64,000 nucleotides of DNA from Sporichthya polymorpha DSM 43042. GTDB taxonomy: Bacteria > Actinomycetota > Actinomycetes > Sporichthyales > Sporichthyaceae. The notes under the pieces were generated by a model, which ran no database searches, was not told where the DNA came from, and saw nothing but the letters and a program-made list of their open reading frames with translations. Of this stretch, positions 49,482 to 57,204 are shown in pieces. Numbering within the stretch: position 1 is the stretch's first letter; every line of letters begins with the position of its first letter. A program made the position numbers and the translations under genes. The stretch is taken from assembly GCF_000384115.1 (NCBI RefSeq), contig NZ_KB913029.1, positions 1,894,907-1,958,906 on the forward strand, read 5' to 3'.

Positions 49482-49895
49482 TCACTCCGACGATTCGGGT
49501 CGACCGGGACTCGCGATCGGCAGGCCCATGCTTTGGGCCGCCTCAAGGAGGCGCTGGTCGTAGGTGAGGAAGGCGTCCAGTCGGGTCCCGAAGACCGCAC
49601 TCGCGGTCGCGAGGTGAATCGCGTCAAGACTGCGCAGGTTCGGATCGGGATATGCGGCCGCGGTGGCGCGAACGACTTCGTCGATCTCGTAGCGGGCGAG
49701 GCGGGCGATCACGGCGGGCACACCGCCGAGCAGCGCCGGCTCATTGCGGCGCAGGGCGCGAGGAAGCTCCACTTCCACCAACACCGAGGACACCCAAGGC
49801 GCGGGAGAGCGTGCGTCCAGCCAGTCCGCCAACGCCTCGGACTCCGGCTCCGGGCGCACCAACTTCACCAGGGCCGCGGTGTCCAGGTAGAGCAT
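49482..49895 (-). CDS. PIN-domain toxin (VapC-like), copy 2
   Basis: A 137-residue PIN toxin almost identical to 34041-34454 (for example VSSVLVEVELPRALRRNEPA for VTSVLVEVELPRALRRTEPA). Catalytic Asp5 in MLYLDTAALVK and Asp in LDAIHLATASAV are kept. Overlaps its antitoxin by ATGA. Confidence 0.92.
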   Translation of the reverse strand: MLYLDTAALVKLVRPEPESEALADWLDARSPAPWVSSVLVEVELPRALRRNEPALLGGVPAVIARLARYEIDEVVRATAAAYPDPNLRSLDAIHLATASAVFGTRLDAFLTYDQRLLEAAQSMGLPIASPGRPESSE

Positions 49896-50167
49896 CAGTA
49901 CCGCTCGTCGTCACGGAGTCGGCGCAGCAACTCCCCGGCTTCGTCCTCGGTGCGCACCGGCCCCGAGGGGCGGGGCGCCGGCCCGGAGGTGGTGGCCGGG
50001 CGCAGCCGTCCCGTGCCGATCAGCTCGGCCAAGGGGTGGTTCTCCGCCGGGATCAACCGCGCAATCACGGTGCCGCGTTCGGTCACCTCGATCGCCTCGC
50101 CACGCTTGACCCGCGCCAGCACCCCGGCGGTGTCCTGGTTGAGCTCACGCACGGGGACCTCAGTCAT
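49895..50167 (-). CDS. Phd/YefM-type antitoxin, copy 2
   Basis: A 90-residue antitoxin, MTEVPVRELNQDTAGVLARV at the start, differing at a few positions from 34454-34726. ATG at 50167; the frame to 50224 has no ribosome site. The same TAGTAC operator pair precedes it. Element-borne addiction system that may protect against loss of the mobilizable element. Confidence 0.9.
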   Translation of the reverse strand: MTEVPVRELNQDTAGVLARVKRGEAIEVTERGTVIARLIPAENHPLAELIGTGRLRPATTSGPAPRPSGPVRTEDEAGELLRRLRDDERY

Positions 50168-50177
50168 GGCCAAAGTG

Positions 50178-50196
50178 TAGTACAAAAATCTAGTAC
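50178..50196 (-). promoter_or_regulatory. TAGTAC direct repeats upstream of antitoxin, copy 2
   Basis: TAGTAC at 50178-50183 and 50191-50196, 13 bp apart, matching the first copy in sequence and distance to the ATG. Confidence 0.5.
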
Positions 50197-50223
50197 ATGG
50201 TGCAGGGTCGGGACAGGTGGCCA

Positions 50224-50910
50224 TTAGGCCCCGGGAGTCTTGCGGCGCCGGGCTGCGGGCGGGACCGCGTAGTCATGGTCGTTGAGCTTCTCGGCGACCA
50301 GCCCGCGGATCCCCACCTTGCGCAGGTGGTCGAAGAACTGGCCCATCTCGTCGGCAGTGGCGTCGACCTTGTCGGCGTAGTCGTCGAGCAGCGCGAGCAG
50401 CATCTCTTTGCGGCGATGCCGGTAGTCGCGCAAGGTGAGTGCGGTCGGAGCACCGAACACCCGGGCCAACGTGTCGTCAACCTCCGAGGGCTCGGTCATC
50501 CCGAGCTCGCGGAACCGGGCGTAGAGCTCGTCGAGCTGATCCTCGCGACCCAAGGCGAGGGTGTAGAGCTCGTTCACGCGGTCCGAGGTTCCCTGCAGCC
50601 GGCGGGCGTCCTGCGGTGGGGGCAGGAAGAACCACATCAGGGGGACATCGAACGCGCAGGTGAACGCGAGGATCTCCTGGGCATCGAACTCGCGGCGCTT
50701 GTCCCCGCCGTAGGACCGCTCCAGTGCAGAAATGCTGGCCTGGGTGAGGCGCTGGCCTAAGAACGGCTCGAGTGCTACCGCGGCCTCGTCCTGGGTCAGC
50801 CCGCGCAGCTCGCGGGCCCGGCGGAAGTTGTAGGCGATGACCTCGTTGAGGTTCACCGGCGGTGGCTCCTGCGGCGACGGGGTGCGTTTGCGTCCGGGCA
50901 TGTCCACCAC
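50224..50910 (-). CDS. XRE-type helix-turn-helix repressor
   Basis: A 228-residue protein with an N-terminal Cro/C1 domain: VIAYNFRRARELRGLTQDEA, then RLTQASISALERSYGGDKRR and LAFTCAFDVPLMWFFLP (about residues 23-95). The remaining C-terminal helices (YRHRRKEMLLALLDDYADKV) probably mediate dimerisation. GTG start at 50910 or ATG 50901. It is divergent from the excisionase gene, separated by a large symmetric dyad, and likely keeps the element quiet by repressing xis-int. Confidence 0.88.
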   Translation of the reverse strand: MVDMPGRKRTPSPQEPPPVNLNEVIAYNFRRARELRGLTQDEAAVALEPFLGQRLTQASISALERSYGGDKRREFDAQEILAFTCAFDVPLMWFFLPPPQDARRLQGTSDRVNELYTLALGREDQLDELYARFRELGMTEPSEVDDTLARVFGAPTALTLRDYRHRRKEMLLALLDDYADKVDATADEMGQFFDHLRKVGIRGLVAEKLNDHDYAVPPAARRRKTPGA

Positions 50911-50918
50911 CGTACACG

Positions 50919-51014
50919 CTCCCCAGCTTATGTCGATAGTTGCTGCAGGAAGTCATGAGCGGTATTGTCTGGGCATCGTGGCGTAACAAAGTGCAGCAAC
51001 TATCACCTGGGGAG
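50919..51014. promoter_or_regulatory. Symmetric dyad between XRE repressor and excisionase
   Basis: An inner 13-bp perfect inverted repeat GATAGTTGCTGCA (50935-50947) / TGCAGCAACTATC (50992-51004) is flanked by CTCCCCAG (50919-50926) / CTGGGGAG (51007-51014), which include the ribosome sites of the two divergent genes. The inner arms are placed as operators on both promoters. Confidence 0.7.
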
Positions 51015-51019
51015 GGCTC

Positions 51020-51211
51020 ATGGAACTTCTCACCGTCCAGCAGGCCGCACAGCGACTCGGCACTTCGGTCCGGTTCGTGTGGCGGTTGCGCGCCGAGCGG
51101 CGTATCGCGGTGGTCAAACTCGGCAAGCACGTTCGGATCGACAGCGACGACCTCGACGCGTACATCAACGCCGGCCGGCAGGAACCTGGTCAGAACGAAG
51201 CCGGCCGCTAG
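51020..51211 (+). CDS. xis: Excisionase-like helix-turn-helix protein
   Basis: A 63-residue AlpA/excisionase protein: MELLTVQQAAQRLGTSVRFV, then VVKLGKHVRIDSDDLDAYIN. GGGGAGGG ends 5 bp before the ATG. It precedes the integrase by 115 bp and should promote excision of the element. Confidence 0.9.
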   Translation: MELLTVQQAAQRLGTSVRFVWRLRAERRIAVVKLGKHVRIDSDDLDAYINAGRQEPGQNEAGR

Positions 51212-51326
51212 GGAAGTCCCCGACAGGAATCATGGCCAGACTGGGCGTTCGGCGGTCGTTGGCAGGCTTCGGCCGTTCCAGCGATCGTCGGACCAACCCA
51301 TCCCTTCTTCCGTGTGGGGGTCATTC

Positions 51327-52529
51327 ATGCCATCAACCGGCACTGGACGCCGAGGCAGCGTCCGCCAAGCGGCAAACGGGACCTGGTACCTCGTCGTCGA
51401 CATCGGAGTCGGGGCCGACCGCGAACAGACCCGCCGTCGCGGCTTCCCCTCGCAGAAGGCCGCCCAGGCCGAACTCACGCGCATCCTGGGCTCGCTGGAA
51501 CAACGGACCTACGTCGCCCCGCAACGGCAGACGTTGGCCGACTTCCTGACCCAGACCTGGCTGCCTGCGGTCGAGCACACCATCAAGCCGGGGACTTTCG
51601 AGTCCTACCGCCGCAACGTGCGGCTGCACATCGCCGGGCGCCCCATCGGGCGACGACTGTTGCAAGAGGTCGACCCGACTCAGTTGAACGCGTTGTACGG
51701 GGCGCTGCTGGCCGGCGATGACGCGCATCGGGCGCTCAGCCCGCGCTCGGTGGCCTACATCGCGGCGATCCTGCACCGGGCCTTCCGGGATGCAGTTCGC
51801 TGGCAGGCGGTCGTCCGCAACCCAGCCGACGCCGCCGATCCGCCGCGCGCCGCTCGCCGGAACGATTTGGCGACCTGGAGCGGGGCCCAGTTGCACACAT
51901 TCCTGGACTCCGTCGATAAGGACCGCCTGCGGGTGTGCTGGTGGCTGCTGGCCACCACGGGCATGCGCCGAGGGGAGGTCCTCGGGCTGCGGTGGGCTGA
52001 CGTCGATCTGGATGCCGGCACGCTGCGCGTCGTCCGAACGCTCATCACGACCGATGTTCAGCGCAAAGGCGCGCCCGGCATGGCGTGGGGGACGCCCAAG
52101 ACCGCCAAGGGTCGCCGGATCGTGGCCCTGGATCCCGCCACCGTGGCCGCCCTTCGCCTGCACCGCACGCGCCAGCTGGAGGAGCGGTTGCGCTTCGGAG
52201 AGGGCTACGACGACCAGGACCTGGTGGTGTGCGCAGCCGACGGCACGCCGATCCATCCCAAGGCCATCAGCTACCAGTTCGGTAAGGCCGCACGCGCTGC
52301 CGGCCTTCCCCGGATCCGACTCCACGATCTCCGCCACACCCACGCGACTCTTGCTCTCAAGGCCGGCGTGCACCCGCGCATCGTTCAGGAGCGGCTCGGG
52401 CACGCGAACGTGTCAATCACGTTGGACACCTACTCACACGTCGATCTCGACATGCAGGCCGCCGCCGCAGCTCGGGTCGCGGCACTGATCGTGCCCGCGG
52501 CTAACCCTGCTTCGCCCCAGGCGCCCTGA
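51327..52529 (+). CDS. int: Tyrosine integrase (intact)
   Basis: A 400-residue site-specific recombinase. Arm-binding part (ANGTWYLVVDIGVG), core-binding domain (TLADFLTQTWLPAVEHTIKP), catalytic Arg in TGMRRGEVLGLRWADV, HxxR in LHDLRHTHATLAL and Tyr in TLDTYSHVDLDM. ATG 51327; the preceding 130 codons of open frame hold no signal. Stop lies 89 bp from attR, and it presumably recombines at the 3' end of tRNA-Ser(CGA). Confidence 0.94.
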   Translation: MPSTGTGRRGSVRQAANGTWYLVVDIGVGADREQTRRRGFPSQKAAQAELTRILGSLEQRTYVAPQRQTLADFLTQTWLPAVEHTIKPGTFESYRRNVRLHIAGRPIGRRLLQEVDPTQLNALYGALLAGDDAHRALSPRSVAYIAAILHRAFRDAVRWQAVVRNPADAADPPRAARRNDLATWSGAQLHTFLDSVDKDRLRVCWWLLATTGMRRGEVLGLRWADVDLDAGTLRVVRTLITTDVQRKGAPGMAWGTPKTAKGRRIVALDPATVAALRLHRTRQLEERLRFGEGYDDQDLVVCAADGTPIHPKAISYQFGKAARAAGLPRIRLHDLRHTHATLALKAGVHPRIVQERLGHANVSITLDTYSHVDLDMQAAAAARVAALIVPAANPASPQAP

Positions 52530-52559
52530 GTTTCTGTGACCACTTCTGTGACCAGCAGG
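52530..52559. repeat. Paired TGTGACCA motifs, right end (arm-type sites)
   Basis: GTTTCTGTGACCAC, three bases, TGTGACCAGCAGG, starting right after the integrase stop. Mirrors the motif pair at 39587-39615 in the same orientation. Confidence 0.55.
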
Positions 52560-52618
52560 CCGTTTTAAGCAGTCCGGCGACGCATCCCGAGGCTCTCACC
52601 TGCGGAAACGTCGCCGGG

Positions 52619-52644
52619 GCTGGCGGTGGCGGTGGGATTTGAAC
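52619..52644. repeat. attR, within tRNA-Ser(CGA) 3' end
   Basis: The 26-base direct repeat of 39436-39461; its last 21 bases are the tRNA T-arm and acceptor end. Confidence 0.9.
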
Positions 52645-52708
52645 CCACGGATGCTTGCACATCACACGCTTTCGAGGCGTGCTCCTTCGGCCGCTCGGAC
52701 ACGCCACC
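52624..52708 (-). tRNA. tRNA-Ser (anticodon CGA)
   Basis: Minus strand: acceptor GGTGGCG pairs with CGCCACC (plus 52625-52631), discriminator G, anticodon loop CTCGAAA giving CGA, long variable arm typical of serine tRNAs, T loop TTCAAAT. It is the integration target of the mobilizable element. Confidence 0.96.
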
Positions 52709-52734
52709 GCCGGAGACGATATCAAGCGCCGAGG

Positions 52735-53094
52735 TCAGGCCGGACGGCCTCGTCCCGGTCGGCGCAGGGGGGTGCCCGCGCGGTCGAGCATGGTCATGCC
52801 CGCGACGAAGGCCGCGGCGCCCACGGCGCCGATCCCGACGACGTACCACCACAGGTTCCCGCCGGCGGTGTAGACGCTCGGGCCGTACCACTCGAGCTCC
52901 TGGACGAAGATCACCATCACGATGTTCGCCATCAGTTGCCAGAACAGCAGCGCGAGCACGAGGGCGGCGACGATCGCGAACGCGACGGCGAGCAGCACCC
53001 CGCCGATCCCGGCCAGCACGACCGCGGGCCAGGGCCGCTTCTTCCTCGGCGTCGGCGCCGAGTCCTCCGCCGGCGGCGGACCCCACCCGCTCAC
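52735..53094 (-). CDS. Small membrane protein
   Basis: A 119-residue protein with three hydrophobic segments (VVLAGIGGVLLAVAFAIVAA, LFWQLMANIVMVIFV, WYVVGIGAVGAAAFVAG) and a Pro/Lys-rich start (SGWGPPPAEDSAPTPRKKR). GTG 53094 overlaps the tadA stop by GTGA, so it is cotranslated with tadA. Function unknown. Confidence 0.8.
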   Translation of the reverse strand: MSGWGPPPAEDSAPTPRKKRPWPAVVLAGIGGVLLAVAFAIVAALVLALLFWQLMANIVMVIFVQELEWYGPSVYTAGGNLWWYVVGIGAVGAAAFVAGMTMLDRAGTPLRRPGRGRPA

Positions 53095-53588
53095 GAGACG
53101 TCCTTCATGCCCGCACCGCCCGGGCCCGACAGCCGGTGCCCGGCGAAGAACTCCGACAGCACCGCGGCGCACTCGGCGTCGAGGACGCCGGTGATGACCT
53201 CGGGCCGGTGGTTGAGCCGGCGGTCGCGCAGGACGTCCCAGAGCGATTCCACGGCACCCGCCTTCGGGTCGGTCGCGCCGTAGACGACGCGGGCCAGTCG
53301 GGACAGTCCGATCGCGCCGGCGCACATCGTGCACGGCTCGAGGGTGACGACGAGGGTGCAGCCCGCGAGGCGCCACTCGCCGCGGGCGGCCGCGGCCTCG
53401 CGAAGGGCGAGGATCTCCGCGTGGGCGGTCGGGTCGCCGTCGGCCTCGCGCCGGTTGCGGCCGCGGCCGATCACCGCCCCATCGGCGTCGAGTACGACGG
53501 CGCCGACGGGGATGTCGCCGGTCGCGACCGCGGCGCGGGCCTCCGCGAGCGCGTCGCGCATCGCGGGCTCCCAGGCGGTCCGCACCAC
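53091..53588 (-). CDS. tadA: tRNA-specific adenosine deaminase TadA
   Basis: A 165-residue deaminase that makes inosine at the wobble base of tRNA-Arg(ACG). Zinc/active-site motifs are complete: HAEIL (His and Glu), LEPCTMCAGAI (two Cys). VVYGATDPKAGAVESLWDVL and NHRPEV are standard for TadA. GTG start at 53588. In one operon with the two associated proteins upstream. Confidence 0.95.
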   Translation of the reverse strand: MVRTAWEPAMRDALAEARAAVATGDIPVGAVVLDADGAVIGRGRNRREADGDPTAHAEILALREAAAARGEWRLAGCTLVVTLEPCTMCAGAIGLSRLARVVYGATDPKAGAVESLWDVLRDRRLNHRPEVITGVLDAECAAVLSEFFAGHRLSGPGGAGMKDVS

Positions 53589-53590
53589 GT

Positions 53591-54148
53591 TCAGCGCACG
53601 GACTCCAGCGCCTCGCCCGCCCCGGCCGCCTCGGCCAGCGCGGTCAGGATCTCCGACGGCAACATGCCCTCCTTCGAGCAGAGGGAGAGCAGCGTCTCGC
53701 CGTCGGTGCCGAGGTCGGTGAGCAACTCGGTGTCGCCGACCGGCCCGGCGTCGAGGTCCTCGGGCTCGTCGTCCGCGTCGTCGTCGACGGCGTCGCTGTC
53801 CTCGGGCTCGACGTCGAGCTCCTCGACGGCGAGCGCGGCCCCGGTGCCACCCGCGGCCTCGAGCAGCATCTCGGCGTAGGCCGAGTGGCCCACGGCGTCG
53901 CTGTCCGAGACGAAGACCCGGGGGTCCTCCTCCCCGTCGACGCGGACGACCGCGAACCAGGCGTCCTCCTGCTCGAAGAAGAGCAGCGAGGTCGATTCCG
54001 GATCGGCGTCCGCCGACGACTCACGCATCGCGTCGGCGAGGTCGGTCAGGTCCTCGATCTCGTCGAGATCGATCTCGTTGGCGTCCCACCCGTCCTCGGT
54101 ACGGGTCAGCACGGCGGCGAAGTACCCCACGTTCTCGCTCCCCAGCAA
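53591..54148 (-). CDS. tRNA adenosine deaminase-associated protein
   Basis: A 185-residue protein of the family found beside tadA in actinobacteria: YFAAVLTRTEDGWDANEIDL, then SLLFFEQEDAWFAVVRVDGE and VFVSDSDAVGHSAYAEMLL. A very acidic linker (about 110-145) leads to a helical end with LLSLCSKEGMLPSEILTAL. Ends 3 bp before tadA. Role is unknown, perhaps modulating the deaminase. Confidence 0.9.
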   Translation of the reverse strand: MLGSENVGYFAAVLTRTEDGWDANEIDLDEIEDLTDLADAMRESSADADPESTSLLFFEQEDAWFAVVRVDGEEDPRVFVSDSDAVGHSAYAEMLLEAAGGTGAALAVEELDVEPEDSDAVDDDADDEPEDLDAGPVGDTELLTDLGTDGETLLSLCSKEGMLPSEILTALAEAAGAGEALESVR

Positions 54149-54151
54149 GCG

Positions 54152-54640
54152 TCAATCGGCCAGCGCGGCATTCAGTGCGCGACGGTACGGCTCCGCGAAG
54201 CCGAGTCGCGCGGCGATGCTGTCGAGCATCTCATCCGGATACAGGTCGAGGTCGTCGCACAACGCGCCGAGCTCCATGGCGGAGAGCCCCAGATCCGCGA
54301 AGATCTGGAGGTTCCCGGCCGGCTGCACCCGTTCGTCCTCGTCGGGTCCGGGCAACGGGAGGTCGAGCGCCTCGAGGACCTCGCCGGCGACGGGCGACTC
54401 CCCGGCGGCCGTGACGTCCGACAGCAACAGCGAGACGTCGGACCCCTGCACCCGCACCGCGACGAAGAAGTCGTCCTCGATCGAGACGAACCCGATCGCG
54501 TCCCCGTCGGCCGCCTGACGCCGCGTTGCCTCGACCAGCGAGTCGAGGTCCTGGCCGACCGAAGTGGACAGCGCGGTGGCCTGCCAGCGGTCGTCCTCCC
54601 GGTAGACGACCACCGCGAAATCAGTCGCTTCGCTCGGCAT
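54152..54640 (-). CDS. tRNA adenosine deaminase-associated protein, second paralog
   Basis: A 162-residue paralog of the preceding gene: DFAVVVYREDDRWQATALST, GFVSIEDDFFVAVRVQGSDV, LLLSDVTAAGESPVAGEVL and a helical end LGALCDDLDLYPDEMLDSI. It lacks the long acidic linker. It is first in the operon; ATG 54640, as the frame beyond is the antisense of upp. Confidence 0.88.
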   Translation of the reverse strand: MPSEATDFAVVVYREDDRWQATALSTSVGQDLDSLVEATRRQAADGDAIGFVSIEDDFFVAVRVQGSDVSLLLSDVTAAGESPVAGEVLEALDLPLPGPDEDERVQPAGNLQIFADLGLSAMELGALCDDLDLYPDEMLDSIAARLGFAEPYRRALNAALAD

Positions 54641-54769
54641 AACCGACTCCTGCCCCAACGGGTGATCCCGATCCTGACAGATCCGAGCCCCGCCGGGCAG
54701 GGGCGCAAACCTCCGACCGTGCCCGACCGTCGATCCGACCCTCGGCCCTACCCGTGAGAGTCTGCGGCC

Positions 54770-55444
54770 ATGTCGGATTCCCCGGACTCGCCGGCGGGGG
54801 CCCTGCGCGCCCACGTGGTCGACCATCCGCTGGTCGCGCACAAGCTCACGGCGCTCCGCGACGCCGCCACCCCGGCCCCCACGTTCCGGCTGCTCTGCGA
54901 CGAACTCGTGACCCTGCTGGCCTACGAGGCGACCCGGGACGTGCGGGTCGAACCCGTCACCGTGCAGACGCCGCTGGCGCCGGCGGCGGGGGTCCGCCTG
55001 GCGGCGCCCAAGCCGCTCGTCGTGCCGATCCTGCGGGCCGGGCTCGGGATGCTCGACGGGATGATGCGACTGCTGCCGACCGCCGAGGTCGGGTTCCTCG
55101 GCCTGGTCCGCGACGAGAAGACGTTGCTCGCGAGCACCTACGCCGAACGGCTGCCCGCCGACCTGTCCGGCCGGCAGTGCTTCGTGCTCGACCCGATGCT
55201 CGCGACCGGCGGCACGCTCGTCATGGCGGCGCAGTACCTCCTCGAGCGCGGCGCCGAGTCGGTCTGCGCGCTGTGCCTGCTCGCCGCGCCCGAGGGCCTG
55301 GCTCACGTCGAGGAGGCCCTGGGATCTGACGCGAAGTCAGTCTCGGTCGTCGTCGCCGGGCTCGACGAGCGGCTCAACGACGTCGGCTACATCGTCCCCG
55401 GGCTGGGGGACGCCGGCGACCGCTTGTTCGGTCTCGCGGACTAG
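54770..55444 (+). CDS. upp: Uracil phosphoribosyltransferase
   Basis: A 224-residue pyrimidine salvage enzyme turning uracil and PRPP into [23 protein letters not shown] and [19 protein letters not shown] contain the PRPP loop, and the C-terminal [15 protein letters not shown] binds uracil. ATG 54770. Its last 108 bp overlap the convergent transhydrogenase gene. Confidence 0.96.
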   Translation: MSDSPDSPAGALRAHVVDHPLVAHKLTALRDAATPAPTFRLLCDELVTLLAYEATRDVRVEPVTVQTPLAPAAGVRLAAPKPLVVPILRAGLGMLDGMMRLLPTAEVGFLGLVRDEKTLLASTYAERLPADLSGRQCFVLDPMLATGGTLVMAAQYLLERGAESVCALCLLAAPEGLAHVEEALGSDAKSVSVVVAGLDERLNDVGYIVPGLGDAGDRLFGLAD

Positions 55445-55930
55445 CACGAGCAGGAGCTCAAGCGCGTCGCCGAGCAGCACGGTGGCGCGGCGCAGGACCC
55501 GGTTCTCGACCCCCGCGAACCCCGGACCGGCCGACCGCAGCAGCGCAACGACCCGGTGTGCCCGCTCCACCGGGAACACCGGCATCCTCAGGGCCGGGTT
55601 CACGACGTCGTTGGCCCCGACGAGCAGGGCGACGTCGACGCCGTCGAACTCCGCGGTGTCGCCGTCCCGCAGGTCCGACCACGCCACGCCCGCCGCGTCG
55701 AGCAGGACGTTGAGCTGCCCCGGCATCCGGCCCGCGACCGGGTGCACCGCGATCTCGACCGTCGTTCCGCGCCGTCGCAACGTCCCCGCGAGGTGGGCGA
55801 GCGCGTGCTGCGCCTGCGCCACCGCGAGGCCGTACCCGGGGACGAGCACGACGCGGCGGGCGCGGGCGAGCTCGTCGGCGACGGCGGCGATGTCGGCGAT
55901 GTCGGCGACCGCCAGGGGGTCGGGGCTCAC
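55337..55930 (-). CDS. NAD(P) transhydrogenase domain III only (PntB C-terminal domain)
   Basis: A 197-residue soluble protein equal to the NADP(H)-binding domain III of Pnt[61 protein letters not shown] and [20 protein letters not shown] all match in order. The membrane domain II that normally makes up the first two thirds of PntB is absent: there is no hydrophobic segment. GTG 55930 overlaps pntA by GTGA. Without domain II it cannot couple to protons. The last 45 or so residues (about 150-197) run past GDA as an acidic tail overlapping upp. Confidence 0.85.
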   Translation of the reverse strand: MSPDPLAVADIADIAAVADELARARRVVLVPGYGLAVAQAQHALAHLAGTLRRRGTTVEIAVHPVAGRMPGQLNVLLDAAGVAWSDLRDGDTAEFDGVDVALLVGANDVVNPALRMPVFPVERAHRVVALLRSAGPGFAGVENRVLRRATVLLGDALELLLVLVRETEQAVAGVPQPGDDVADVVEPLVEPGDDDRD

Positions 55931-57057
55931 CGCAGCAGCTCCGCGGCCGGGCCCCGGATCACGCCGGCGTGGGTGACGCAGCAGGCGGCGAGGATCTCGT
56001 CGTCGAGGTCGGGGGAGCGCACGCCCTCGGGGCCGAGGTGCTCGAGCAACGCGACGACGTTGGCGGCGTAGAGACGGCTCGCGGTCTCCGGCAACTGGCT
56101 CGGCACGTCCGCGCCGCCCCAGAGCAGGACGCCGTCGCCGACGATCTCCTCCACCCCCGGCCGCACGCCCTCGACGTTCCCGCCGGACTCGGCCGCGAGG
56201 TCGACCACCACCGATCCGGGCCGCATCGCCGCGACCATCGCCCGGGTGACGAGGATCGGCGCCGCGTGGCCGGGGACCGCCGCGGTCGTGAGAACGGCGT
56301 CGGCGGTGGCGACGTGCGGGGCGAGAAGCTCGGCCTGGCGGGTCGCCCGGTCGGGGTCCATCACCCGGGCGTAGCCGGCGGCGCCGGTCAGCGGCGGCAG
56401 CCCGAGGTCGAGAAACTCCGCCCCGAGGCTGCGCACCTCCTCCGGTGCCGAGGCCCGGACGTCGTAGGCCGCCACCTCGGCTCCGAGTCGGCGGGCGGTG
56501 GCGATCGCCTGCAGGCCGGCCACCCCGGCGCCGAGGACGACCACCCGCGCCGGGGGCAGCGTCCCGGCTGCGGTGACGAACCCGGGGAAGAAGCGCGGCA
56601 GCCGCTCGGCGGCGACGAGCGCCCCCCGGTACCCGGTGACCAGAGCCTGCGAGGTGAGCGCGTCCATCGGCTGGGCCGCGGAGGTGCGCGGCAGCAGGTC
56701 GAGCGAGAGCGCGGTGACGCCCTGGGCGCGCATCAGCTCGACCAGATCGCGCTCCTCGGACACCGGGAGGAAGGAGATGGTCAGCGCGCCGGGCGCGAGC
56801 CGGCGGACGTCGTCCGGGCGCGGCGGCCTCACCGAGAGCAGCACGTCGGCACCCACAACGGGGTCCGGCGTCACCCGAACGGCGGCGTTTGTGTACGCGA
56901 CGTCGGGAGATGATCTTGCGAGGCCGGCCCCGGCTGCGACCGCGACCCTGAAGCCCCGCGCTCGCAGCCGGCCGGCCAATTCCGGGACCAGGGCCACCCG
57001 TCGCTCACCCGGGCGGGACTCGGCCACCACAGCAACCGACGGGGAGGAGCTGGACAC
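55927..57057 (-). CDS. pntA: NAD(P) transhydrogenase domain I (PntA alpha)
   Basis: A 376-residue NAD(H)-binding domain I, related to alanine dehydrogenase: ESRPGERRVALVPELAGRLR at the start, PMDALTSQALVTGYRGAL, and the dinucleotide fold VVVLGAGVAGLQAIATARRL with YDVR after it. It ends after domain I, without the helices some PntA proteins carry. GTG start or ATG region at 57057. Paired with a domain III protein downstream; no domain II gene lies on either side. Confidence 0.9.
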   Translation of the reverse strand: MSSSSPSVAVVAESRPGERRVALVPELAGRLRARGFRVAVAAGAGLARSSPDVAYTNAAVRVTPDPVVGADVLLSVRPPRPDDVRRLAPGALTISFLPVSEERDLVELMRAQGVTALSLDLLPRTSAAQPMDALTSQALVTGYRGALVAAERLPRFFPGFVTAAGTLPPARVVVLGAGVAGLQAIATARRLGAEVAAYDVRASAPEEVRSLGAEFLDLGLPPLTGAAGYARVMDPDRATRQAELLAPHVATADAVLTTAAVPGHAAPILVTRAMVAAMRPGSVVVDLAAESGGNVEGVRPGVEEIVGDGVLLWGGADVPSQLPETASRLYAANVVALLEHLGPEGVRSPDLDDEILAACCVTHAGVIRGPAAELLR

Positions 57058-57204
57058 GTGCCGACGCTAGCTCCCCCGCTGTTCGCCACGCGGACAGACC
57101 GTGTTACTCCTGTGGTCATTGTGACATGTGAGGTCTTGTCGTAGTGTGCGCCGTGTACGCTCGGACCAAGATCATCCGCGTCCATCGATCGCTGGGGGAA
57201 AGAC

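Larger units (their letters stand above)
39436..52644. mobile_element. Integrative mobilizable element in tRNA-Ser(CGA)
   Basis: A 13.2-kb element bounded by a perfect 26-bp direct repeat (39436-39461 and 52619-52644). The right copy is the 3' end of tRNA-Ser(CGA), leaving the tRNA intact; the left copy is a tRNA fragment. Integrase and excisionase lie at the tRNA end, XRE regulator beside them. A MobF relaxase but no type IV secretion or coupling genes are seen, so it is mobilizable rather than self-conjugative. Cargo: TetR-MmpL-SCP2, MerR-MerB, VapBC-like pair. Confidence 0.88.
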
